A stretch of DNA of 64,000 nt, from assembly GCA_036245805.1 (NCBI GenBank), contig BTRK01000002.1, forward strand, positions 2,286,189-2,350,188, written 5' to 3'. Positions 44,501 through 54,500 of the stretch are shown in pieces. The position numbers and the translations under genes were made by a program. The notes under the pieces are model-generated. The model saw nothing but the letters and a program-made list of their open reading frames with translations, had not been told where the DNA came from and ran no database searches. Positions within the stretch are counted from its first letter, which is position 1, and the number at the start of each line of letters is the position of its first letter. Source of the DNA: Pristionchus mayeri (Eukaryota > Nematoda > Chromadorea > Rhabditida > Neodiplogasteridae).

Positions 44501-45145
44501 GTTTTATCGTCATTGTATATACTAGTGTAGTTGAAAGTCCCGTTAGCATGCGAGAACCCAACACCGCTCGGACTCTCGATGTACAACACATTTGCATACT
44601 GAAAATACAATTATTATATTTAACAAAGAACAATTCGAACCTGATTCCACGAAAAGTCGTTATATCTTAACGTGCCTGTTTTAGTGTCCAATATGTATGG
44701 TCCATGTTCCTAAATGTTAATATAGGGTGAATTTCAGAGCAGAAAAGTACTAGGAGCAATCCAAGTAATGATGAGGATCCGGGTCCTCCGTTCAGCCACA
44801 CAACGAGCGGTGATTCCAGAGGGTCAGCTTGAACCGACTCACACAGTCTGGAAGTAAATGTAAATTTTGTTTTACGAATAACAATGATAAAATCTTTGGC
44901 AATAATAATGTACTCACACAAAGAATATGTTGTGCTGGACACCGTCCAAATCCCCTGCGATGTATCCGGAGTACATGGGAAATTTTGGATCTGGTGGAGC
45001 TCCGGGAAGACGCTTCTGAATTGGTGATAATGCACAATTAAAGCAAGAAATACACTTGAATTTTACTTACAACTCGGTGGGGATGTTCTATCCATGCTGC
45101 ACATGACAAAGTCGTTATAACGAAGAAATAGAACATGCTAAGCAT
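41529..45145 (-). CDS. Serine carboxypeptidase (S10), copy 2, split by a mariner in an intron
   Basis: Minus strand. Signal peptide MLSMFYFFVITTLSCAAW (ATG at 45143-45145), then HPHRV. Ordered blocks are KRLPGAPPDPKFPMYSGY, WLNGGPGSSSLLGL (44770-44815), [51 protein letters not shown] with the catalytic Ser (about 43100-43125), [65 protein letters not shown] with the catalytic Asp (about 41965), DFGGVQTSYKSKQNN and GAGHMVPMTHPARAF with the catalytic His (about 41640). Stop 41529-41531, AATAAA signal on the minus strand at 41503-41508. The mariner at 43178-44423 sits in the intron before the GESYAG exon. After NANFK the expected GT donor reads GGGCGT, so splicing there may be impaired. The acceptor before the GESYAG exon is weak (TTGAAG). 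Confidence 0.65.
43178..44423 (+). mobile_element. Mariner element with decayed transposase
   Basis: Ends TCAGGTTGTAGGGAAAGTCT and AGACTTTCCCTACAACCTAA, flanked by TA (43176-43177 and 44424-44425). Length 1246 bases. It lies inside an intron of S10 copy 2, in opposite orientation to that gene. Confidence 0.92.
43342..44289 (+). pseudogene. Mariner transposase remnant
   Basis: Pieces in several frames follow the mariner order. ITGNEKWVLYDNNHSRAQLV has Asn where the first catalytic Asp is expected. LHLKKNELVMWWGVDGVIYS follows, then NDPRPQLSNQ at the second Asp, and finally LPYPPYCPEMAPSDYWFFEE, where the family has PPYSPDLAPSD. Stops and frame changes separate the pieces (for example the TGA after 'CILRL' near 43564 and the TAG near 43870). 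It cannot encode an active enzyme. Confidence 0.88.
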
Positions 45146-45425
45146 GATATGAAACGGTTAGTGCGTTACTATTACCCTCTCGAGCGAATTGATGAAACCT
45201 AAACATGTAGCAAACCCAAAAATGTAAACACTGCTTCTACTGTGCACGTAAACGATGAAACAAAGCGCTAATACAAATTAATTTCGGTCTCGCATCCTCA
45301 TTTTCATCTTCATGTTTTGCATCATGTTTCAAAATGTTACTGGCCGTTCTGTGAATGCATTTCATTTTTTAAAAATTAATTTTTAAATTTATCATCCACC
45401 CAATTTATCATAATTATACCATTAA

Positions 45426-47289
45426 TCACAGAATGAAATATTGTCTTCGCCTTATTTTCCGCGAATAATCGATAAATGATGCATTAGCGAACAAGAAATT
45501 ATTGATGATTTGGAACGCTCTTGCTGGATGAGTCATCGGTACCATATGACCAGCGCCCTGAAAAAAAAACAACAATGAACTTCTCAGTAAAGTTAAATTG
45601 TACCCGCACTGTAAGTACGTCCATTGTTATATTACTCAATTTTGACTTGTAACTTGTTTTAACACCTCCAAAATCGCCCAAATAATGCCATGTATACGGC
45701 TTGACGAAGATTTGCTGTAAAATTGATTTCAATTGTATACACATTTGGATATTTCAAAGGGAAAAAATGAAACCTCAAAGTCGTTATTATTTGCAATAAT
45801 CGAGGTTCCACGGGAAACATGAATAGCTGGACAGGCCAAATCGAGGTCTCCAGAGTAAAATAAAATGCGGAAATTGTCCTGAATTTGAGTAGTTTATATT
45901 CGATCTCGTCGAGTCGCAATTACATTGGCCATTTCGAAAATTTCTCGGTAGAGAATGGTCGTGTCGAAAGTTCGATTGAATACTGCGTTAACAGAGTCGC
46001 TAAATATTTATAATTTTCAGAATTATGATGTTGTATCCAACTTCACAACGCTCCATTTGATCGTTGCATTACCATCTTTAATAACGTGTAGAGATTTCTG
46101 AAAACATGAACTGAAGAATTTTTGAAATATACTAATTTGAATGTCATTTTTGATACATGAATTTGCAGCTCAAACTACTTGCCTGAACATCGTAGCTGTT
46201 AATATATTTTGCTATCGCAGAGTCAATTTTGCAATCTTGGTCTTTAGCTGGCTGAGCGATGTGCCACTCCTCAAATTATCATTATCGCACTTTTTTGGAA
46301 TAGTGGTTCATTTCCCTTTCCCTCTATTTTGCCATTCATCCCTCCCCGGGGTTGTATATGCAGGCGAAAATCAGAAAGGATTGCCTAGCGATAAGTGGGT
46401 TAGATGATAAAGTGTCGTCATTATCATGGTTTTATATGTAATTTAATGCCTTCCCTAATCACCTCAGTGTCTTCATCGTCTTCGCAAAACGCGTGTAGAT
46501 TATAGAATGCATGTTTGCTCTTCATGCTCAACTCTTGGATCTATCACAATTAGTGTATTGTTGAATGAATCGAAAAATAGTAGCGCTTACTAGATTCGTA
46601 TGCGAACGGATGTTGTCCTGAAATGTTGGTTAACCAAAATGTCACAAATGGTAATATGGAGTCAATACCCAGAACAGCTTCTCGTAATCGTCCCTTGGTC
46701 CTGCTTGATAGCCCAGCCATTCGTTCAACAGTTTCGGTCCTATGTACGGACCGTGTTCCTAAATAAATAATCGGCGATTGAAGCATTGGATGCACATTGT
46801 TGTTCACCATCAAAAATCCAAGCATTGATGAGGCCCCAGGTCCTCCGTTTAGCCATACAACGAGAGGAGATTCGAGAGGATCGGCTCTGATCGATTCGCA
46901 TAGTCTGAAAATCAGATGAAAGCTGCGTAGATGACATGGCAGGCATTTGAATACAAATACAAATACAAATAGTTTATTTCATACATAAATGTACTTTACA
47001 TACGAGAAATCCTTTGAAGATGTTGATGGAAGGTAAGTCGCTAAGTCGCTTGAGTATGTATGTACTCACACGTAGAACATATTATGCTGGACGCCTTCGA
47101 AATCCACATGTAGGTATCCAGAAAACAAGGGAAACTTGGGTTCAGATGGAGCTCCGGGAAGATTCACCTAGATGTATGATTGAGAACCTACTCCTACTGA
47201 AAGGCGAAGCAATATACCACTCGATCGGGATGGTCTGGCGAAGCAGATATTGAAGGTAATATCAAGAAAATATGGGAAAGGAGAAGCAT
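45426..47289 (-). pseudogene. Serine carboxypeptidase-like (S10), copy 3, lacking the catalytic-Ser region
   Basis: Minus strand. Signal peptide MLLLSHIFLILPSISAS (ATG 47287-47289). Then [34 protein letters not shown] (about 46835-46880) and EHGPYIG. The reading then passes to GPKLLNEWLGYQAGPRDDYE, SKHAFYNLHAFCEDDEDTE, EWHIAQPAKDQDCKIDSAI (with a possible GC donor, CAG|GCAAGT), VFNRTFDTTILYREIFEMAN, FYSGDLDLACPAIHVSRGTS (catalytic Asp), [10 protein letters not shown] and GAGHMVPMTHPARAF (catalytic His), stop 45426-45428. The exons carrying NVLYIESP and GESYAG, present in the other two copies, are absent: only about 250 bases lie between the flanking exons. The product, if made, could not be an S10 peptidase. 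Most exons are open, so it could be expressed as a non-catalytic protein. Confidence 0.65.
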
Positions 47290-47809
47290 GATCGAGGTCA
47301 TAGCTTGTGAATGAATCATTCGAACCTATCCGTGATGTTCCCTCGGAAATGTAAACCATCAGCCCACGCATGAAACTATAGATCGATGAGATTACCAATT
47401 GTACATTGTATTTTTTTCATCTCATCTTATTTCAAATTCATATTCTTCAATTGACATTGGTCATGCGTGAAAAAATACGAAAAAGAATAAAAATAGCTGT
47501 TCAGTTGCAGTATAATTTCATTTCACACTGATTCGTTCCCTCGTCTATCGACATCGCCCTTCCTTCCTCGCCCAATTTGCACTTCCCAACATGTTGCCGT
47601 GCCAGCCACACGGCTTCTCTCGTCTCTTCCTCCTATGGGTTTCCCTTTTTCGTCCTCTTTTCCTCTAGCACATCATCCTCTCTCTCCCTGTGCCTCCTAG
47701 TGCCGGGAAAGTGCATGATAAGCCCTCTAGGCTGCGTCTTCGCCACTACATCTTCCTCGTCTCCTTCTCTTCCCTCTCTTCCTACTCGATCTCTCCCTCC
47801 CTCTCTTCG

Positions 47810-47900
47810 AGCAATCGTCTCGCTCTCTCCATATCATACACTCTCTCGCTCACTCTGATGGACGAGAGAGTGTGTGGTTTGGAGAGAGTCAGAGGATTCA
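47810..47900. mobile_element. MITE family 2
   Basis: AGCAATCGTCTCGCTCTCTC on the left pairs with GAGAGAGTCAGAGGATT on the right. Internal ACACTCTCTCGCTCACTCTG pairs with GGACGAGAGAGTGTGTGG. Confidence 0.8.
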
Positions 47901-48098
47901 TCCTCTCTCCCGTTCCCCCATCTCAGCAACATTCGTGTCTGCCTGGCACGCGAATCCCAAATGTGATTGCACTTCGCGGCGAGAGAAATTGCACGACGAA
48001 ATTAGGCGTACGAGGAGGCGAGGAATGCATAAAATTGCTTCCCACAGATCAGCACGAGTCATCATTAGGGTTGGCTTCGTAGACGAGTTCGAGAAACG

Positions 48099-48162
48099 AT
48101 TCTCTTCATTATGTGCACTATTTCGCCGATCGACGGTCTAGAGAGTGGATATAATGAAGAGA
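48099..48162. mobile_element. MITE family 3
   Basis: TTCTCTTCATTATGTGCACT on the left, GAGAGTGGATATAATGAAGA on the right. Confidence 0.7.
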
Positions 48163-48210
48163 GCTTGGTATCGTTTCGCGAACTCTGCTTCGTGGGCAAT
48201 GAAAGAATTA

Positions 48211-48279
48211 GGCCGGATGAGAACTATGACGTCATGCAGCCTTTCATATATCATATGTGGGATGACGTCATGACTCTCT
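48211..48279. mobile_element. MITE family 1
   Basis: GGCCGGATGAGAACTATGAC then GTCATGCAGCC, closed by GATGACGTCATGACTCTC. It abuts the next MITE of family 3. Confidence 0.75.
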
Positions 48280-48345
48280 TCATTCTGCGTGTTCTCTCGC
48301 CGGTCTGAACGGCGAGAGAAAGAGAGAGTGTGTGCAGGATAATGA
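48269..48345. mobile_element. MITE family 3, abutting a family 1 copy
   Basis: GACTCTCTTCATTCTGCGTG TTCTCTCGCCGG pairs with CGGCGAGAGAAAGAGAGAGT and a degraded right end ATAATGAGAA. Confidence 0.65.
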
Positions 48346-48727
48346 GAAAATTTCCCACTAAACAAACGATAACCATTGTTTCATTTTCGCTCTTTTACCT
48401 GTCCGTTACGTTTCTTGAGTGTATACTTGCGTGCTGCTCATTGAATATATAATTATCATTTATCATTCGCTCAGCATCGAAACCAGAATGAGTCTCGTCG
48501 TTGCGCTAATTCGTGGTCGAGGTTCGCCTGAAACGCAATGATGAAAAAGAGGCAGATCCCTGGATTTGCTGATGATGTTTTTTTTTATTTTATTTTTGCA
48601 ATTCACTAAAATTTGCAGCCTAGTGAATTGAACACCATGACTTCTCATATTCAACAATAAATGCAAAAATTATAGAAAATGCATTCATTCCTCGCACTCC
48701 TAATTTCGTCCGCCCTCTCATCATGTG

Positions 48728-48819
48728 AGGAATCGTCTGTCCCTCTCCAAACCACACGCTCTCTGGTCGATCAGAGTGAGCGAAAGAGTGTATGGTATTG
48801 AGAGAGCGAGGTCATTGCT
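48728..48819. mobile_element. MITE family 2
   Basis: AGGAATCGTCTGTCCCTCTC with CAAACCACACGCTCTC on the left pairs with GAAAGAGTGTATGGTATTGA and GTCATTGCT on the right. Confidence 0.75.
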
Positions 48820-48889
48820 CAGAGATGTTCATTGACATCATATGCGATCTTTAATTGTTTTGCAAGTCAACTCACTACTTTATCCTCCA

Positions 48890-49800
48890 TTCGCTCTCCA
48901 GCCTCGGACATGAACCAGAACATGGAGTGGTGTAGTATGAGTTGGAAGATGAAGATGAAGAGCTGAATAGGGATTGTTTTCGAAAAAAAACTTTAAAATA
49001 AAAATAAACAACCTCCGGTTGCCACCTCCTGCTGAGCTCCTGATGCCGCCCTGGGTGCCACCTATCATGTGTTCCGTTATTAGAATTACGAGAGTGCCTA
49101 TACAATGTGCGTTTAGATGTTACTATTAGAGTTCAACTTCTGGTCACAGTCTCTGAATTACCCACACCCTCTACACCGTATTAGTTGCGATAGAGTGAAT
49201 ATAATGAAGAAGTCGCTGGTCAAGCTTCAGTAAACATGAACCTGACGACGTCGAGCCAGACAAGCAGATTCTGCAGACCCTTGTACAGCTCGACGACCAT
49301 GAAAACGCCGATCGAGAACGAGATTCGCTACAATTTGCATCTGACCATTAGCATTTGTCTTTCATTTCTGTTTTTCAAATGTTCTCTGCTCGGACAGAAC
49401 AAGAGGGCGGTGCATGAAGAGACATGCCGAACGAGTGTCGCACGATATCCCTAATTGCATACATATATTACTAATTTGAGTTTGCATTTTCTGATGTCAG
49501 ATGCTCTCTCGCAGGGTAGACAGAGTGAGAGAACACGCGATTTGAGGAGAGTCACAAGCGTAATTGTCATCGTCATTGCAGATGGGTATCATTCATCGAT
49601 TTGTCGGAGAATGCCAATAATTCTAATGTTATTTCTATAAAGCAAGAAGCAAATATTGGATTTTTTTCATCAAAAATGTCACTGCCTGAGTATTTGAATA
49701 TAACGAACACAAGTGGAAAACTGTTTCGCGTACCTTGTTCTGGAGCAGAATCATCCATATTACGGCCAACATTACGATAGGCGAACAACGAAAATGAGTG
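48890..49800 (-). CDS. Possible multi-pass membrane protein (fragments)
   Basis: Three minus-strand blocks next to splice-like sites encode hydrophobic helices: about 49727-49790 (RCSPIVMLAVIWMILLQNK, before GTACGC), about 49228-49335 (FSIGVFMVVELYKGLQNLLV, then WLDVVRFMFTEA) and about 48884-48970 (LFIFIFQLILHHSMFWFMSE, before GTAGTGAG). The succession of helices with charged loops is what a serpentine chemoreceptor gene would show. Phases were not resolved and a MITE half-copy lies in between. Low confidence. Confidence 0.25.
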
Positions 49801-51550
49801 GAAGAGGAGGCGAGCAACAAGAGGAGTTCCTCTACTGCTTCTTTCGAGAACAGCGATGTCAGTTAACCGGTTCGAACTGCGTAACTTCTCCGAACACATC
49901 GATTCGTTTCCGCGAGATGCTCCATGTTGTCACCATGTGTTGTTCAAATAACTTAGTTTTTACTGTGTTCTTCACGGATTGCACTCGATCAGCGCGGTTC
50001 AATAGCTCGGATGTTTTATTTCATCTGCGAAACAAGTGATTTGCAATTTTATGATTTTTATCATCATTTTCTTGCCTTGGAGCAAGGCTCATTCGAAGGC
50101 AAAAACAAAGCGAAGTCGATGCAAAAAAAACTGATCACATATACACAACAATTGCGGAGCGAGACTTTTCCGATCTGATAAGGGCGCTAGAATCGAAGGG
50201 AAAAGAGTTGTAACCTAGTGGAAGAGAAAGACGCGCGTGACACCGGGGGCGGAGGACTCAGTACAAGAAAGTGGGGATGTCTAGCAGTAGACTGAAAGAA
50301 GACGTGGTAGTGATTCGGTACATATTGCACTAATGGTACGCATAATAATATGAAAGGGTGGTGGAGGGGCGCGGAACGCTGCTGCGCCTCCCCGATACGC
50401 GCGGGAATGTGAGAAGGACGCAGGTGCGTCCTAACGCTTCCGGCGCGTATCGAGCCATCGGCGGAGCGCTCGCGCGCCACACTCCGAGTGTCCCGGCCCG
50501 GCCCTGGGGGCCAGGTCTTGCATCGATGAACCGAAGTGTGAATCGGCATCGCACGGAACGGGTTGAAAGACGAGTGGGAGTGACCGTCAAAGAGACAATA
50601 AATATGCGGGTAAGCAATGAATGTGAATGGCAAACGGGGTGGTGGTGGTGAGAGATTGGTCGGAAAACGGTTCGTCTGTGTGTGTGTGTGTGTGGGAGTG
50701 AAGAGGGGCCTGAATTGAAGGATGTGGGCACGCAGGCCCTGGCAGGGTGGGTTTAGCTATTGGGGCTCTATGAATAGACATGAGCGGGGGCAGTGGGTGA
50801 CTGGTTACTAATTTAAAGCACAAGAGTGTTACAATACGAATAAGGCAAACGAGAATGGAAGCGGAACCCTAATGCGAAAGAGGCTGATATTAGGAGGAAA
50901 TCGGGAATTCTGAAGAGGAGCGCGTCTGTACGTTTGTATGTGCTGCAGCAGGGTGACTCTGTTTCGGGGGCGAGCTAGAGGTGTGTGTGTGTGTGTTTGT
51001 TGGTTGAGTATAGTTAAGCGGGGGCGAAGGCGAGTGGATACACTTTGGACAACCCGATTGCGACCGCAAGGGGACAGGGCTTACGTGAGAATCATCGTCG
51101 TATAGGAACAAAAGGCAGAGGATATTTGGGGGGGGGGGGGAGAATAGGGCAATTAGCGAGCACCGATAACTGCTCCTGCGCATACATAGATAACGAGCAA
51201 TGAGATAATAAAGACTAGAGAACGGGGATGGGAGTTGTGATGTGACTCGGGACTGAATGTGTCCGGAGCCACGGTTGAAAGAGCGGCGGGTAGCCACGGA
51301 GACGAATGCGAACCGGTTGGAGCGCGGGGGCTGTGTGGAAGAATCGTAGTGGTGTCGAATACAATGATACGGGCGGGAGAAAGACTTGTAGAGTTCGAGA
51401 AAGAATGAAGAGTTGTTGTGATTTGGGGAGTGGGGCGGAAAGACGGGGGGAAATGGATGAATGAATGCACACATATTGCAGCTGCCACTACGAAAACATC
51501 TGACGAATCTAGAAAAGGGGCACTCGGGAGGATCCGGACGGGACCGGCGT

Positions 51551-54500
51551 TTAGGAGAGCTTGGTCGCCTCGAGGAGGAGGCCGGTCGGCTCGGTGGACT
51601 TGATCACGGAGACGGGCGGGTCGAAGGTCGACACTGTCAGAGGACCGAAGGTCTTCGCCTGGAATGCATGTGTGTGATTGTTGGTACGGAACTAATAAAG
51701 CACATGCTAGTATAACATGGCGACGAAAACACTCACGAGGAATGTTTTACCTGCTGAGCGACGTCGAGATGCGCGCGGTGGTGGACGGTGGAGAAGGCGG
51801 AGCGACGGGCTTGTACTTGCTGTTGCTGCTGTTGCTGCTGCACGGTAGCAGGTGATGGCAGGGGCATCGACGTGATCTGGAATGGATAATTTATAATTAT
51901 TCAAAGATATTTTTGTCATTAATGAAATTATGTGCATGAGCTCAATAAAATGCATTATTACTAACCAGGTGGTTCATGCCGGAGGGCACGGCGGGGTTCT
52001 GCTGTGCGCGGTACCACTCCTCGCGCTGCGCGGGCGTCCACTCGAGAGGGGGCGGGCCGGACGAGGGTCGGGCCTGCTTGGCGGCGGGCGGCTGTGCATC
52101 AGCAGGCGCTGCCGAGGTCGTCGGCAGCATCGGCTCGAAGGTGAACGGCCGCTTGAGAGCGCCGGATAACCGCCTGGAATGATAAGCATGAATTGTCCAT
52201 CACGATTCATATCTACTGATAGTTGGTTACTTCAGAAATACACAACATTTATTATAATTAAAGCTACAAACCTCGACCAGGTCGCCCTGTACTCCGCCTC
52301 GAACCTCCTCGTGTGCTCCATGAGCGTCTCTCTCGTGAGCGGGATCGGGGGCGCCAGATTGCTGAAACGAATATTATGTTAGAAGGCTGGAGAGTGGGGG
52401 GGGGGGCGAAAGCAAGCGGGCGTTCGTTCATTCAGCAGGCAAGCAGGACCCGCCGTGCCTAGATTCTAGGCTGGCACCGCCCAGCTGTTTGCTTCTCTCC
52501 TCCGCTTGAGCTACTACTGTCTCGCTGCTCCTTCGCGCTTCCTCCTTCGCTCTAACTCAAACCCGGGGAGAGACACCTGCTCCGAGTGGTCGTGTTTTGA
52601 CATGAGGGCCAACCACTGTTCCCCTTCCTCCTCCCTCACTCGTCCCCTGGTACAGCTATCCCTGCTTCTCTATCAAAAAGCGAGCGCTAAGCGCGGAGGA
52701 GGGCCCCCCGTTCCGTTCCACCCTCCTCCCCACTTCCCGCTCCGCCTAGTAGTAAACACATCGTAGGGTGTGTGTGTGCTGCCTATCTCGCCCGTTGCAT
52801 CTTCTCAGAGAATCGAGTCTCTAATTCTGCCGCCGCCGCACACAAACTGCCTGGTACGCAGTCTAAGTCCCCCGAGGCTACGCGAGACCGCGAGTACCAA
52901 AGGTTCCTGGTACATCACCCCCATTTGCATCTAATGACCTTCGCGTCTCGGGGTGGTACGGGCGCGAGTCTACAGGTGCGATCTGCATACATACATACAC
53001 AAGACAACAACAATAAGTGAAAGAGAATCTGGCACGCGCCTCTCTCTCGCACGTCTAATAGGAAAGATAGTATGCGAAAGTGAGAGGTGGTTATAAATGA
53101 GCGCGTGGTGATGATCGCAGCGTGGTATCTAGGACAACGCGCGGACCTTAGATGGACACTCCCGAAAACAAGGAACCAAGACGTATCAAAAGATGAATGC
53201 AGCTCAACAAAATATGTTGCGCGTAATGGATACTTGAAAGAGGAGTGGCAAAGCTTGAATAGCAATACACACCTCAGGTCGTTCTGGATCTCCTCTCCTT
53301 CGCCTTCCTCCTCGTACTTGGCCTGGCTCTTCAGCAACCGATGCACGTTCTCGAGGCAGTTGATCTGCAATATGATTGCGTAATTCCATGCAAACAGTGA
53401 CCATTTCGAAAGAAACGAAAGATAGAAAACAAATTGAATGGCTAACCTGGTTGTAGCTGAGCGGCAGAGGCAGCTGCTGGTTGGCAGCGGCAAGCTGCAG
53501 CTGCTGCAGCTGCTCAAGCTGCTGCGCAGCAGCAGTCGTCGAGGGGGGCGTCGAGGTCTCGGTGTTGGTGGCAGCTGCGGCGGCGGCAGCCGCGGCGGCT
53601 GCAGATGCTGCTGCAGCTGCTGCGGCAGCACAAGCGGCAGCTCGTTGCTGCTCTTCGTCCTGTAAGGCGCACGCTTGCTTGACTATATGTACTCTTGACC
53701 ACCCATTGCTTCCTCCCCGCTCCGCCTCGCCCTCTCTCGCACTAGTACCAGTCTCTACCCTCCCCCGCCTCGCACTCCTCCGCCTCGCCTCCTCGTTGCA
53801 CTTTCGTGCCAGCCTGCCCTGAGGGGGGCAAATGTTGCGCAAGGGAGGCGAGCGAAAGCGCGGAGGAGCGCGAGAGAGAAGAGCAGGGGACAGACACCGA
53901 AGGGTACTTGCCCTCTTCATACTTTCACTGCACACGCGCGTGCTGGCTGACCCCAAGATGGCGAAAGATTGGAATGTGCGAAGCGCTAGAGTAGACGCAT
54001 TACTAAGTAGATTGCATAGACCAAATGCTAGTGAACTTACCCTAAGCGCTTTGACGGATTGTTCGAGTCCTGCAGGGCCGTTGAGTACGAGCGCCTCGAC
54101 GATTCGCTCTACGTACAAGCTGAGATCCTTCGCCTGGAGACCGAAGAGTCCGGTGGACGACTGAAGAATAATATCATCACCATGATCAAGTCATGCAAAG
54201 AAATTGGCGAAGACTACGTGCAAGCGATGACGCATGGTATGAGACAGGGATAAGAGTGATACTTACCGATGGTAGTCCTGCAGCTGCTGCAGCAGCGGCC
54301 GCAGCCTGCCCGCTTCCGACCGGCTGCAATGATTGAGTAAGATGATGATTAACTAGGTGAGCAAGCGAGGTGTCCTAGAGGATGCCGACTCACGATGGTA
54401 AAGGTCAGGTTGATGGGAACGCTGAGCAGACCCAGCGGACACCGCACCGGCAGCTCTAGTAGCGTAATGGTTGCGGAGTGGAGGGTACTAAGGGGCAAGC

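Larger units (their letters stand above)
47290..51550. other. Intergenic region with MITEs and simple repeats
   Basis: Long low-complexity frames (Ser/Pro-rich at 47577-47858 and 50187-50823) are composition effects. It contains a cluster of MITEs (47810-49560), (GT)n tracts near 50676-50696 and 50978-50999, and a poly-G tract near 51127-51140. A weak signal for a membrane-protein gene is listed separately. Confidence 0.5.

Noticed and set aside
47577..48082. Ser/Pro/Leu-rich plus-strand frames
   Set aside because: CT-rich low complexity that includes a MITE; no splice chain.
53481..53822. Plus-strand poly-Ala/Cys/Ser frames
   Set aside because: Antisense shadow of the Ala/Gln-coding trinucleotide tract of the lin-42 homologue.
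53204..54118. Single 304-codon minus-strand frame through the lin-42 region
   Set aside because: It runs in a different frame from part of the spliced exons; only the exon pieces at 54041-54133 and 53447-53659 fit the LIN-42 model.
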